Below are positions 29,301 to 31,354 of a stretch of 64,000 nucleotides of DNA, piece by piece. Under the pieces are notes generated by a model, which saw nothing but the letters and a program-made list of their open reading frames with translations, searched no databases and had not been told where the DNA came from. The stretch is from Pseudomonas sp. DTU_2021_1001937_2_SI_NGA_ILE_001 (GTDB lineage: Bacteria; Pseudomonadota; Gammaproteobacteria; Pseudomonadales; Pseudomonadaceae). The stretch spans positions 992,001-1,056,000 of the forward strand of contig NZ_CP135971.1 in the NCBI RefSeq assembly GCF_032463525.1. Direction: 5' to 3'. Within the stretch, counting starts at the first letter, position 1. Each line of letters opens with the position of its first letter. Made by a program: the position numbers and the translations under genes.

Positions 29301-30909
29301 AGCCGGCACCGGCCTTGAGCACACCCAATAAGGCGGCGAGCATCCACGGCCCGCGCTCCACGCAGACAGCCACCCGGTCATCGGGTCCTACGCCCTGCCC
29401 GATCAGGTAATGCGCCACCTGGTTGGCCTGGGCATTGAGTTGCGCGTAGCTCAGGATGCTGCCTTCATGCAGCAGCGCCACGGCGTCGGGCCGCTCGCGC
29501 ACCTGGGCCTCGAACAGGCCATGCAAGGTGTGTGGGTTGCTGACGGTCGCCAGCGGCGGATTCCAGGCCTGCAACTGGCGCAGTTCGTCCGGAGTGGCGA
29601 GTTCGAAGGCCTGCACGGCCAGCGCTGGCGTCTGTAAGCCTTGCTCAAGCACATGCATGAAGCGCTCGGCCAGCCGCTCGATGTCCTGGTCGCGGAAAAA
29701 CGCATGGTTGTAGATGAAGTGCAGCCACACCTCGTCGGTGTGCGGGTTGCTGCGAATGTGCAGCGCCAGGGGCGCCTGCTCATGACCATTGCTGGCCTTG
29801 ATCGAATACGGGCGCGTGTCGCCGAACGCCAGCCGGTGGTCGGTCAACTCATAGGACACCGAGACGTCGAACACCTGGCCACGGCCATCGCGCAACAGAC
29901 CCAGGGAGCGGTTCAGGTCGCTCAGCGCGAAGCGTTGGGCGCGGTAGTCCTGGCGCAGGGTAAGGGTAATGCCGTCGACCAGCTCGGCAAAGCTCAGCTG
30001 CGTGCCGAAACTCAGGCGAACGGCGCTGACCTGGGTGAACAGCCCCACGGTCTCGCGGAAGGTGGCGCTGGAGCGGTTGAGGACCGGCAGGCCGATGACC
30101 AGTTCGTCGCGCTGGCGGGCGCGCAGCAGGTACACATAGACCGCCGCCAGCAGCACCTGGAAGCGCGAAGCCTGGCGCGTATTGGCCAGGCTGTCGATAC
30201 GTGCCAGCAGGCTGGCCGGATAGCGGCGGATCACCTGCCCGGACGTGCTGGGGCGTGCCCCGGCCAAGGGTTCGAACAGGGGTTCGGGCACCTGCCGGTA
30301 CTTGTCCAGCCAGTAGGCACGGTCGCGCTCGAAGCGTCGCGAGCCACGGTAGGCGGCGTCATCTTCGATGTAGCGCAGGTAGGATGGCGCCTCGCCGGGC
30401 AGCGGCGCATCGCTGCTGTAAAGCTCGCCCAGGTCGCGCAGCAGCAAGGCGATGCCCCAGCCATCGAGCACGATGTGATGAGCCTGGACACCGAGCAACG
30501 ACCGCTGCTCGCCGACTGCCACCCACTGAAGGCGCAGCAGCGAAGAGTCGTGCATCTGGAATGGCTGGCGATGATAACCCTGCAGCCAGGCCTCGGCCGC
30601 GCCCTGCGGGTCGCTTTCAGCACGCGTGTCGTGTACCTGCACCTGCACCGGCAGGTGGTCGACGAACGTCTGCGCCGGCAGGCCGTCCTCGCCCTGTCCT
30701 TCGAGCAGCACGGTGCGCAACGCCGGGTGACGCTGCACCAGCCGGTCGACCGCCCGCTGCAGCCGCTCGGGGTCGAGCAGGCCGTCGATCTCCACGTGCC
30801 CGCAAATGTTGTAGAGCGGTACCTGCGCCTGCACCGCCTGGTCCAGCCAGATGTCTTTCTGGGCCGAGGTCAAGGAGTGAAGGTGATCGAGCGAACGGAA
30901 CAGATTCAT
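2113..30909 (-). CDS. Nine-module peptin NRPS (starter C-A-T plus eight C-A-T)
   Basis: A 9598-residue nonribosomal peptide synthetase. The first domain is a starter condensation domain (HHIVLDGWG, about residue 145) that attaches a fatty acyl group to residue 1. Eight further C domains follow; most carry the extra N-terminal HHLxxxxGD motif of dual condensation/epimerization domains, so the upstream residue is epimerised. Nine TSGSTG A-domain cores lie near residues 615, 1698, 2783, 3843, 4910, 5956, 7021, 8088 and 9170, and nine carrier GG(H/D)SLLA motifs near 1010 to 9555. Pocket residues read by alignment to GrsA suggest Thr-Pro-Ala-Ala-Ala-Val-Val-Thr-Gly. The protein ends straight after the last carrier domain with EKTEIVL, a short acidic/hydrophobic tail suited to a TubC-type partner. 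No TE or E domain is present. Transcription probably starts from the box at 31003-31026. Start ATG 30909; the Shine-Dalgarno is weak. The overall N-terminal sequence resembles corpeptin. I am sure of the class; the exact product is inferred. Confidence 0.97.
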   Translation of the reverse strand: MNLFRSLDHLHSLTSAQKDIWLDQAVQAQVPLYNICGHVEIDGLLDPERLQRAVDRLVQRHPALRTVLLEGQGEDGLPAQTFVDHLPVQVQVHDTRAESDPQGAAEAWLQGYHRQPFQMHDSSLLRLQWVAVGEQRSLLGVQAHHIVLDGWGIALLLRDLGELYSSDAPLPGEAPSYLRYIEDDAAYRGSRRFERDRAYWLDKYRQVPEPLFEPLAGARPSTSGQVIRRYPASLLARIDSLANTRQASRFQVLLAAVYVYLLRARQRDELVIGLPVLNRSSATFRETVGLFTQVSAVRLSFGTQLSFAELVDGITLTLRQDYRAQRFALSDLNRSLGLLRDGRGQVFDVSVSYELTDHRLAFGDTRPYSIKASNGHEQAPLALHIRSNPHTDEVWLHFIYNHAFFRDQDIERLAERFMHVLEQGLQTPALAVQAFELATPDELRQLQAWNPPLATVSNPHTLHGLFEAQVRERPDAVALLHEGSILSYAQLNAQANQVAHYLIGQGVGPDDRVAVCVERGPWMLAALLGVLKAGAGYVPMDPAAPAERLAFMLEDCAPRALISEPSVHARLPEQALLLPGLAGPQAPALAEQPQHDPERADVQPQHLAYVIYTSGSTGLPKGVMVEHRNVTRLFSAAAPWLVFSEQDTWALFHSFAFDFSVWEIWGALLHGGRLLLVPQWVSRSPADFYDLLCDSGVTVLNQTPSAFRQLIAAQGQQPREHALRQVIFGGEALEPASLIPWYACPLNAQTHLYNLYGITETTVHVTCYPLSQADTLRSGSPIGRRLDDLRLYLLDPHGQPVPPGEVGELYVGGAGVARGYLNRPELNAERFLADPFVADAQARMYRSGDLARWLDDGALDYLGRNDQQVKVRGFRIELGEIQARAARCQGVRDAVVVARDDGQGGKRLVCYLLAEPGVVLVPGELRAELAQHLADYMLPVAYVTLDALPLTGNGKLDQKALPEPDDQAYVRGGFEAPQGALEQTLARIWSELLGIESISRHDHFFELGGDSLLAVKLAERLRGEGLDVEVRALFTEPSLAALASRVADSAPFAVPANRIPAGCTRLQPDMLTLAELSQAQLDAVAQAVPGGAANIQDIYPLVPLQEGIFYHHLASTQGDPYLLQGTLRLADREQVDGLLGALQAVIDRHDILRTGIAWEGLTTPMQVVWRQAPLRVREHALAAADGDIAGQLKAALDPSHTRLDLRQAPMLELHLAEDPGHGWVAVLLFHHLIDDATSLGLLGQEIEAHLEGRQALLPASVPYRNYVAHTLLGSDRQAQEAFFHAALGDVDAPTLPFGVEQMPVDGQAVAQASLTLDAAQARRLRSQARELGVSAASLHHLAWAIVVGRLSGRDDVVFGTVLMGRLHAGLQAERALGMFINTLPLRLDTAASSVRSAARQAHERLAALLAHEHAPLALAQRCSGVAAPTPLFSALLNYRHGAVAAGEGERRWGGCVLVDGQERTHYPVSMSVDDLSDRFELTAQVVPGIDAEQVVEMMHATLQSLIEALDQPVEVALPELVCLPATRRQRLLHDFNATASAYPTGQLVHELVEAKVAGQPDALAVSFQGQHLSYAQLNRQANQLAHRLRELGAGADQRVAICCQRGPEMVVGLLAILKAGAGYVPLDPDYPDERLTYMLGDSAPQVLLTQAALRPRLAQATCPVLLLDDLEAFAAYSAANPPRLDQRADSLAYVIYTSGSTGQPKGVAMPHAPLVNLLHWQAGQGAGDAPATLQFAALGFDVAFQEIFTALSQGAALSLIPAELRLDFPALFEHLCRAEIARLYLPCLALQALAEAFVANPALQALPCQLREVITAGEQLRITAPIRTLFERLPQCRLHNHYGPTESHVTSAYTLPADVAQWPSLPPIGRPIGNTRLYLLDASGQPVPEGIAGEIHIGGACLARGYLNREPLTAERFIADPFSDDPTQRLYKTGDLGRYVQNGVIEYLGRNDDQVKIRGFRVELGEVETRLAEHPALRDVAVKALPAEAGPRLVAWFTPQPGVAAPSADELRAHLQAQLPDYMVPAAWVALAAMPVSANGKLDRRALPAPGEDAFASQAYEAPQGELETTLAALWSELLGVAKVGRHDHFFALGGHSLLAVRLIERLRSMGLQADVRVLFSQPTLAALAAAVGRDDPTLQVPDNRIPAVCTRITPDMLALVELNQEHLDTLAGQVPGGASNIQDIYPLAPLQEGILYHHLRAGQGDPYLLQASFAVGSREQFDAFVEALHRVIERHDILRTALAWEGLPQPLQVVLRDAPLSVETLALDAAQGPVIEQLQALYDPRQCRLDLRQAPLMRLVCAEDAANQRWVAVLLFHHIVMDHVALEVMQEEMQALLAGQPHSLAEPVPYRQYVAQARLGVSQARHEAFFTEMLSDVETPTLPLDLQQVQGDGQGVLEHQLQLPAALSLRLRDLARQYGVSPASLHHLAWAQVLGALAGRDDVVFGTVLLGRMHSGQGAERALGMFINTLPLRVALGEVTVRQALADTHARLTALLGHEHAPLALAQRCSAVPAALPLFSALLNYRHSPQQAEEAARQWAGVQVLHVEERTNYPFMLSVDDLGEGFLLTVQTVAQVSPQRVADYMHTALHSLAEALQHPDAPLHSVAVLPPAERSQLFEAFNATAMNYPAQQTLHGLFEAQAARTPTASAVAHDSTVLSYAELNARANALAQHLIAQGVVPDARVGICLQRGASMLVAMLAVLKAGGAYVPLDPNYPAERIAYMLQDSEPAAVLGQDATLELLGDRSVVNLDGFDWTTGEGLGNPVVAGLTSSNLAYLIYTSGSTGLPKGVMIEHRNAVNFLTWAQQAFEPEVLQNTLFSTSLNFDLAVYECFAPLTTGGCVHVVENALVAREANVSLINTVPSALKALLESGGLNEGVHTVNVAGEALKGALVEKLFAETSVQRLCNLYGPSETTTYSSWVAMERADGFAAHIGKPVGNTQFYLLDAHRQPVPLGVPGELYIGGAGVARGYLNRDDLTAERFLADPFSSEPGARLYRTGDLARWLPDGNLEYLGRNDDQVKIRGFRIELGEIEARLAAFGGVQDAVVMAREDVPGDLRLVAYYTGAEQLDIQDLREHLQGQLPEYMVPAAYVYLTALPLTPNGKLDRKALPVPGADAVISRGYEAPQTETERTLASIWQTLLGVEQVGRHDNFFELGGHSLLAVSLVERMREQGLSADVRVLFSQPSLAALAAAVGESTDIKVPDNLIPAGCTRITPELLPLVNLQQAEIDRIVAVIPGGAANVQDIYPLAPLQEGILYHHLSAQQGDPYVLQAVFAFDGQARLQAFAQALQQVVDRHDVLRTSLAWEGLSAPVQVVWRQAALSVEPAPLVADETDVAASLLARQQRLDLTQAPLLRLVHAEDKANQRWLAVLRFHHVVLDHAALEVVNQEMQVLLLGHGQALSQPVPYRNYVAQARQGLSADAHEAFFRAQLGTLAEPSLPYGLVPRGDLGQPVDEQRTRLAESLSLRLRTQARRLGVSVASLHHLAWARVLGAASGRDDVVFGTVLLGRLSGGQGSDRALGMFINTLPLRVNVAEVALAEAVKTTHANLSELLAHEHAPLALAQRCSGVAAPTPLFSALLNYRHSSAEAMADAAGWQGIEILATEEHTHYPLTLAVDDLGEAFELSVQVEAQVGAQHVLGHMLTALQGLVEALEQGSRQPLQMLSVLPAEQRHRLFEQFNATVMSYPEQQTLPGLFEAQAARTPNAPAVAHGDTVLSYAELNNRANALAQHLIAQGVVPDARVGICLQRGTSMLVAMLAVLKAGGAYVPLDPNYPSERIAYMLADSEPAAVIGQDATLELLGDRSVVNLDAFDWTRKVQGNPVVPGLTSSNLAYLIYTSGSTGLPKGVMIEHRNAVNFLTWAQQAFEPEVLQNTLFSTSLNFDLAVYECFAPLTSGGCVHVVENALAAREANVSLINTVPSALKALLESGGLNEGVHTVNVAGEALKGSLVEKLFAETSVQRLCNLYGPSETTTYSSWVAMDRADGFAPHIGKPVGNTQFYLLDEHRQPVPLGVPGELYIGGAGVARGYLNRDDLTAERFLADPFSSEPGARMYRTGDLARWLPDGNLEYLGRNDDQVKIRGFRIELGEIEARLAACDGVQDAVVMAREDVPGDLRLVAYYTAAEQLDIQSLREHLQGQLPEYMVPAAYVYLAALPLTPNGKLDRKALPVPGADALISRGYEAPQTDTERTLASIWQTLLGVEQVGRHDNFFELGGHSLLAVSLVERLREQGLSADVRVLFSQPTLAALAAAVGESTDLEVPANLIPAGCTRITPQLLPLVTLQQAEIDHISAQIPGGAANIQDIYPLAPLQEGILYHHLSAKAGDPYVLQATFRFDDHARLEAFVQALQAVIDRHDILRTSVHWQALPQPVQVVWRQAPLATEIVELDQPDGDPVAALRARYSTEQQYLDLTLAPLMHLACARAGIDAAGRQGWVALLRFHHLALDHTALAEVSNEMQALLQGLGDTLATPMPYRNYVAQARLGVSDETHEAFFRAQLGDVDEPTLPYGLVQSDNQEPSEHRQALLPGLSHRLRREARRLGVSAASLHHLAWARVVGAASGRDDVVFGTVLLGRLNGGQGSDRALGMFINTLPLRIKVADMPLAAALKTTHANLSELLIHEHAPLALAQRCSGVAAPAPLFSALLNYRHSTDHLALASAWHGIEVLQAHERTHYPLTLSVDDRGESFELTVQVEPRIDAQSVLEQVLTVLEALVEALEQGTQVPLRALPVLPAEQRHLLFEQFNATVMSYPEQQTLPGLFEAQAARTPNAPAVAHGDTVLSYAELNNRANALAQHLIAQGVVPDARVGICLQRGTSMLVAMLAVLKAGGAYVPLDPNYPAERIAYMLQDSEPAAVIGQDATLALLGERAVVNLDAFDWAAGEGLGNLVVPGLTSSNLAYLIYTSGSTGLPKGVMIEHRNAVNFLTWAQQAFEAEVLKNTLFSTSLNFDLAVYECFAPLTSGGCVHVVENALAAREANVSLINTVPSALKALLESGGLNDGVHTVNVAGEALKGALVEKLFAETSVQRLCNLYGPSETTTYSSWVAMDRADGFAPHIGKPVGNTQFYLLDEHRQPVPLGVAGELYIGGAGVARGYLNRDDLTAERFIEDAEFGRLYRTGDLARWLPDGNLEYLGRNDDQVKIRGFRIELGEIEARLAACQGVQDAVVMAREDVPGDLRLVAYYSGAEQLDIQSLRENLQGQLPEYMVPAAYVYLDALPLTPNGKLDRKALPVPGADALVSRGYEAPQTDTERTLATIWQTLLGVEQVGRHDNFFELGGHSLLAVSLVERLREQGLSADVRVLFSQPTLAALAAAVGGSHDVQVPDNLIPEGCTRITPDLLPLVSLQQAEIDRIVAEIPGGAANVQDIYPLAPLQEGILYHHLSAEQDDPYARQAAFEFDSHERLNAFAQALQQVIDRHDMLRSSVHWQGLAVPVQVVWRQASLQLQAVATDEQGQIPCAAASFDLGQAPQLRLLCAPLGSGQRWQALLQFHHLALDHTALKTITQEIQALLQGQGDTLGAPVPYRNYVVQARLGVSDQAHEAFFRAQLGSVDEPTLPYGLAQHDGQDLSEHRLALSPALSQRLRTQARRLGVSVASLHHLAWARVLGAASGRDDVVFGTVLLGRLSGGQGSDRALGMFINTLPLRVAVGDRPLAEAVKHTHANLSELLAHEHAPLALAQRCSGVAAPTPLFSALLNYRHSADAAQAGAHPVWEGIEAVAAQERTHYPLTLSVDDLGDTFALSVLAAPGVAAQRVAEHMRNALQGLAQGLEHNLKTPLHGVSVLANAEREQVLGFNPEASDYPREQSLQRLFEIQAQSNPEALAVIDGMAQLSYAQLNSRANRLAHHLISQGVVPGSKVALLLPRSADLLVAQLAVLKCAAAYVPLDVHAPVERQLFMLEDCDAACVLGYADQRLSLARQWLAVDALDLSAQPTHNPGLGQTADMAAYVMYTSGSTGQPKGVVVPHRAVARLVLNNGYAEFNANDRVAFAANPAFDASTLEVWAPLLNGGVVVVVEQNVLLDRSRFAALLNEQAVSVLWMTAGLFHQYAASLYGAFSRLRYLIVGGDVLDPAVIAGVLQHGAPQHLLNGYGPTEATTFSSTYEIREAGQGSVPIGRPLANTQLYVLDAQQQLAPLGVAGELYIGGDGLAVEYLNQPELTAERFIQHAELGRLYRTGDLVRWLADGNLEYLGRNDSQVKLRGFRIELGEIEASLAKFDGIEANAVLLREDSPGDKRLVAYFTAASPLAIEALRDHLQGELPEYMVPSAYVQLDSLPLTANGKLDRKALPAPDASALLSRVYEAPQTDTERTLATIWQNLLGVEQVGRHDNFFELGGHSLLAVSLVERMREQGLSADVRVLFSQPSLAALAAAVGENTDIKVPENLIPAGCTQITPELLPLVELQQVEIDRITAQVPGGAANIQDIYPLAPLQEGILYHHLSAEGSDPYVLQATFRFAEQARLQAFAQALQAVIERHDILRTSVHWQGLSQPLQVVWRQAPLAWETLELDVPADDLIAALQARYSNEHQRLDLARAPLLHLACSQVPGTQGWVALLRFHHLVLDHTALEVVNQEMQAVLQGQGETLGAPVPYRNYVAQARLGVSDAAHEAFFREQLGSVDASTLPYCLAHSDDQALSEHRLPLSQNLSQRLRSQARRLGVSAASLHHLAWARVLGAASGRDDVVFGTVLLGRLSGGQGSDRALGMFINTLPLRIKLGDLPLVEAVASTHAKLSQLLAHEHAPLALAQRCSGVAAPAPLFSALLNYRHSADAEQAAAHPAWDGIEALAAQERTHYPLTLSVDDLGDTFALSVLAAPGVAAQRVAEHMHNALQGLAQALEQDLQTPLCAVPVLAGDEREQVLGFNPEASDYPREQSLQRLFEIQAQTRPDALAVIDGEVQWSYAELNTRANQLAHQLIGQGVTAGSKIAVLLPRSADLLVAQLAVLKCSAAYVPLDVHAPVERQAFMLQDCQAVCLLSHSHEPAAHDLPRLDLDRFDLSGQAAHDPALEQAADAAAYVMYTSGSTGQPKGVVVPHRAVARLVLNNGYAEFNAQDRVAFAANPAFDASTLEVWAPLLNGGVVVVVEQNVLLDRARFAALLDEQAVSVLWMTAGLFHQYAASLYGAFSRLRYLIVGGDVLDPAVIAGVLQHGAPQHLLNGYGPTEATTFSSTYEIREAGQGSVPIGRPLANTQLYVLDNQQQLTPLGVAGELYIGGDGLAVEYLNQPELTAERFIQHAELGRLYRTGDLVRWLADGNLEYLGRNDSQIKLRGFRIELGEIEASLAKFDGIEANAVLLREDSPGDKRLVAYFTAASPLAIEALRDHLQGELPEYMVPSAYVQLDSLPLTANGKLDRKALPAPDASALLSRAYEAPQTDTERTLATIWQNLLGVAQVGRHDNFFELGGHSLLAVSLVERLREQGLSADVRVLFSQPTLAALAAAVGASTDISVPENLIPPGCTQITPALLPLVDLQQAEIDRIVAQIPGGAANVQDIYPLAPLQEGILYHHLSAEQGDPYVLQSQYAFASQAHLQAFIQALQQVVVRHDILRTSVHWQALNSPVQVVCREARLVPEWLTLDAGAGDIAAQLSQRFDAAHYRLDLTRAPLLHLACAEDAGNGRWVLNLLFHHLVLDHTALAVVQEEMQALLLGQGDRLATAAPYRNYVAQARLGVSAEAHEAFFREQLGDVSEPTLPFGEHDVQGDGQGIEEVKQRLPEALSAALRNQARQCGVSAASLLHLAWGRVLGVTSGRSDVVFGTVLLGRLQGGAGAERALGMFINTLPLRLNLEGLSVAQGVRQAHAQLTALLAHEHASLALAQRCSGIQGQAPLFSALLNYRHSAADDSLQSAQAWDGMQALNGRERTNYPLTLNVDDLGEGFEITALATSTIGAQRVCDYLQTVLEALVAALQQAPDSALEQLSPLASAERQRLLALGGDTQPCAKTPAVHRQFEAQALARPQAIALRYEAQCLTYGELNAQANQVAHYLLAQGISADDRVALCLGRGPQLIVGLLGVLKAGAGYVPLDPDYPAERLAYQLQDCAPKAVLVQGATVGLLDTTAPLIDMDSLGDQPLSNPEVQVAASNLAYVIYTSGSTGLPKGVQVEHGNVSRLFSATQVQFNFDTSDVWTLFHSVAFDFSVWEIWGALAHGGELVIVPYAVSRSPQDFYALLCARGVTVLNQTPSAFRSLIAAQASSEQSHSLRQVIFGGEALDTTLLKPWYVQVRNAGTQLVNMYGITETTVHVTYRALTPADAQQPGVSPIGQALADLSIYVLDANREPLPEGVIGELYVGGAGVARGYLNRPELNAERFIQHPTLGRLYRTGDLARWSLDGELQYLGRNDDQVKIRGFRIELGEIEAQLQACSGVSEAVVVAREDVPGNKRLVAYVMGEGVLDAASLRGELQTRLAEHLLPAAYVVMQQWPLTANGKLDRKALPAPDASALASRAYEAPQTDAERTLARLWAELLQLEQVGRHDHFFELGGHSLLAVKLIERMRQQGLSADVRVLFNQPTLAALAAAVGGDQARQVEVPPNLIPAGCTQITPDLLPLIELDQASIDHITQGVPGGAANVQDIYPLAPLQEGILYHHLIAEQGDPYLQYALLAFDSFARLQQFAGALQQVIDHHDILRTAVQWENLAQPVQVVWRQAPLPVEAVELPDAPGSVAERLCAALDPRQHRLDLRQAPLIHIGYAEDAENGRWLGVLRFHHLVDDATSLSRMSDDIQSLLAGQGRQALPSQVPYRNYVAQARLGVSHAAHEAFFREQLGDISEPTLPFGLHDVQGDGSDIEEVRQPVPAALAEALRQHARRLGVSLASLYHLAWAQVLGALTGQSEVVFGTVLSGRLQAGEGSDRALGMFINTLPLRVSLGGHTALQGVTATHARLSALLAHEHASLVLAQRCSGVAGNVPLFSALINYRHTDGSAGETAGWEGISLLEGQERTNYPLTLSVDDGGSQFAFSVMAPAEIGAARLCGYVEQTLRGLAEALHAAPSPALSQLGIVPAAERERLLYAFNATSADYPRQATLQDLFEAQAQRTPNQVAVSFGEQQLSYAELERQANRLAHHLQPLLDGRNAPVALCVPRGLPMLVGLLGILKAGGCYVPLDPAYPAERLDYMLQDSAPVALLTLDGTAGPLAAEGIPLIALADDATWQQQPDTPPACERAPEHLAYVIYTSGSTGQPKGVMVEQRGLVNLLWAMAELTDLQAHDRLLALTTLGFDIAGLELYLPLIRGACCVLLAREQAQDAQRLAEAIEHSAATLMQATPATWRMLLDSGWAGAPGLKALCGGEALPSELARRLQPKVAALWNVYGPTETTIWSSAGAVLDGGFEGATVSIGRPLANTRFYLLDEQQQPVPEGGVGELYIGGDGVARGYLNRAALSAERFLHDPFVPGARMYRTGDLARYRSDASLEFLGRNDFQVKIRGHRIELGEIEARLAALAQVRQAVVGALPDASGELRLVAWFTTDAGMPEPETLRAHLLAELPAWMVPSAYVHLPALPLTPNGKLDRKALPAPQAGALAQSEYEAPQGEDECSMAALWAAVLNVERVGRHDDFFALGGHSLLAVSLMEKLRQVGLEADVKLLFEQPTLAQYVAALEKTEIVL
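5321..8560 (-). other. Peptin NRPS module 8: dual C/E - A(Thr) - T
   Basis: C domain motifs HHLSAEQGD and HHLVLDHTA. The A pocket reads DFWNIGMVH, the classic Thr signature. The following C domain carries HHLVDDATS, as after module 1, so this Thr is also a candidate for dehydration to Dhb. Boundaries are approximate. Confidence 0.85.
8561..11745 (-). other. Peptin NRPS module 7: C - A(Val) - T
   Basis: The C domain has HHLSAEGSD in place of HHLxxxxGD, plus HHLVLDHTA. A pocket DALWIGGTF, predicted Val. The A-domain front is near-identical to that of the next synthetase (1-476). Boundaries are approximate. Confidence 0.78.
11746..14920 (-). other. Peptin NRPS module 6: C - A(Val) - T
   Basis: The C domain has HHLSAEQDD where the dual C/E motif usually has GD, and HHLALDHTA. 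The A pocket reads DALWIGGTF, a Val-type signature. The A domain is almost identical to module 7. Boundaries are approximate. Confidence 0.78.
14921..18105 (-). other. Peptin NRPS module 5: dual C/E - A(Ala) - T
   Basis: C domain motifs HHLSAKAGD and HHLALDHTA; A pocket DLYNNALTY, predicted Ala. Shares long identical DNA with module 4. Boundaries are approximate. Confidence 0.75.
18106..21285 (-). other. Peptin NRPS module 4: dual C/E - A(Ala) - T
   Basis: C domain motifs HHLSAQQGD and HHVVLDHAA; A pocket DLYNNALTY, predicted Ala. Its A-domain N-terminal DNA (about 19582-19855) looks identical to that of module 5 (about 16386-16660), a sign of recent duplication or gene conversion. Boundaries are approximate. 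Confidence 0.75.
21286..24475 (-). other. Peptin NRPS module 3: dual C/E - A(Ala) - T
   Basis: C domain motifs HHLRAGQGD and HHIVMDHVA. The A pocket reads DLYNNALTY, close to the DLFNNALTY form that I associate with Ala in Pseudomonas peptins. The A domain is nearly the same as in modules 4 and 5. Boundaries are approximate. Confidence 0.75.
24476..27749 (-). other. Peptin NRPS module 2: dual C/E - A(Pro) - T
   Basis: The C domain has HHLASTQGD at its start and HHLIDDATS as the main active-site motif, unlike modules 3 to 8. The A pocket reads DVQYIAHVT, a Pro-type signature. Dhb-Pro is the standard N-terminus of peptins. Boundaries are approximate. Confidence 0.82.
27750..30909 (-). other. 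Peptin NRPS module 1: starter C - A(Thr) - T
   Basis: Starter condensation domain, then an A domain whose pocket reads DFWNIGLVH, one change from the common Thr signature DFWNIGMVH, then a carrier domain with GGDSLLA. Because the C domain that follows is of an unusual type (HHLIDDATS), this Thr probably ends up as dehydrobutyrine, as in other peptins. Boundaries are approximate. Confidence 0.85.
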
Positions 30910-31002
30910 GCGTGAATTCCCATAGCATCGTGGCGGCCAGGCACGTCCTCCACGGGCGGCCCTGTCCCTGTGACGGGGACTTTAATCAGCCGCTGGTAGC
31001 GG

Positions 31003-31026
31003 TGTATGTCACGCAAAACCCGGACA
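31003..31026 (-). promoter_or_regulatory. Extended syr-syp box and promoter of the peptin NRPS
   Basis: Read on the minus strand the site has left half TGTCCGGG, central TT and right half GACATACA. A -10-like TTAAAG begins 18 bases beyond its end (30980-30985), leaving a 17-base spacer from the last six bases of the box. The box ends 94 bases before the NRPS ATG. It points towards the NRPS. Confidence 0.75.
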
Positions 31027-31052
31027 AGCTGTCCCCGGTTCGCTGCGGTGGC

Positions 31053-31076
31053 TGTCCGGCTTTCCGGTGACAGACA
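31053..31076 (+). promoter_or_regulatory. Extended syr-syp box facing right, towards the small gene at 31145
   Basis: Left half TGTCCGGC, central TT, right half GACAGACA. A -10-like TCGAAT begins 18 bases after the box (31094-31099). The orientation is opposite to the neighbouring peptin NRPS, so this copy should drive a plus-strand transcript through 31145. Confidence 0.7.
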
Positions 31077-31144
31077 GCCAGGGGCATCGCTGCTCGAATG
31101 CCGAAACGGACGCGCATGGGGCGCGCCCTGCAGGAGGCAGGCAG

Positions 31145-31347
31145 ATGAATGATTTCGCAGCGGGACAGTACGTGCGCCTGCGCTCGGCGGTCGAGTCATG
31201 CGGGTGCTTGCCGCGCCGCCCTTTGCCAGTCCGCTGGTGGCGTGCGAGTACCAGGACAAACATCGGCGGGTGACTGGCCTCTACGCGGCCAGTGAATTGG
31301 TGCAAGCGCCGGCGCCGCGGCAGCGCGCGGCAATCGCAGGCGGATGA
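31145..31347 (+). pseudogene. Small frameshifted gene, resembles YodC/DUF2158 proteins
   Basis: ATG 31145 has a perfect AGGAGG seven bases upstream (31132-31137) and a matching promoter box at 31053. The first frame gives 42 residues (MNDFAAGQYVRLRSAVES...) and stops at 31273. A -1 shift near 31197 joins it to a frame running to 31347 (MRVLAAPPFASPLVACEYQ...LYAASELV). The joined product, about 67 residues, follows the layout of YodC/DUF2158 small proteins: an F-x-x-G-x-x-V-x-L-x-S start, a central M-x-V, then V-x-C-x-(W/Y) and a closing A-A-x-x-L-V. No slippery heptamer is visible at the junction, so a one-base loss or a sequencing error is likelier than programmed shifting. The family call is inference; that this was a translated gene is better supported. 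Confidence 0.5.
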
Positions 31348-31354
31348 GCGTGGC

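Noticed and set aside
2020..29331. Very long open frames antisense to the peptin NRPS (for example 15295-21147 and 22948-29331)
   Set aside because: They mirror the codon bias of the high-GC NRPS strand, repeat with every module, are rich in Gln/Arg/Ala/Gly and match no family.
30963..30982. GTCCC...GGGAC dyad in the NRPS leader as a further syr-syp box
   Set aside because: It lacks the GACA right half and the TT centre, and lies inside the expected promoter; probably a chance hairpin.
31198..31347. 49-codon frame starting at ATG 31198 as an independent gene
   Set aside because: No ribosome-binding site; it fits better as the second part of the frameshifted gene starting at 31145.
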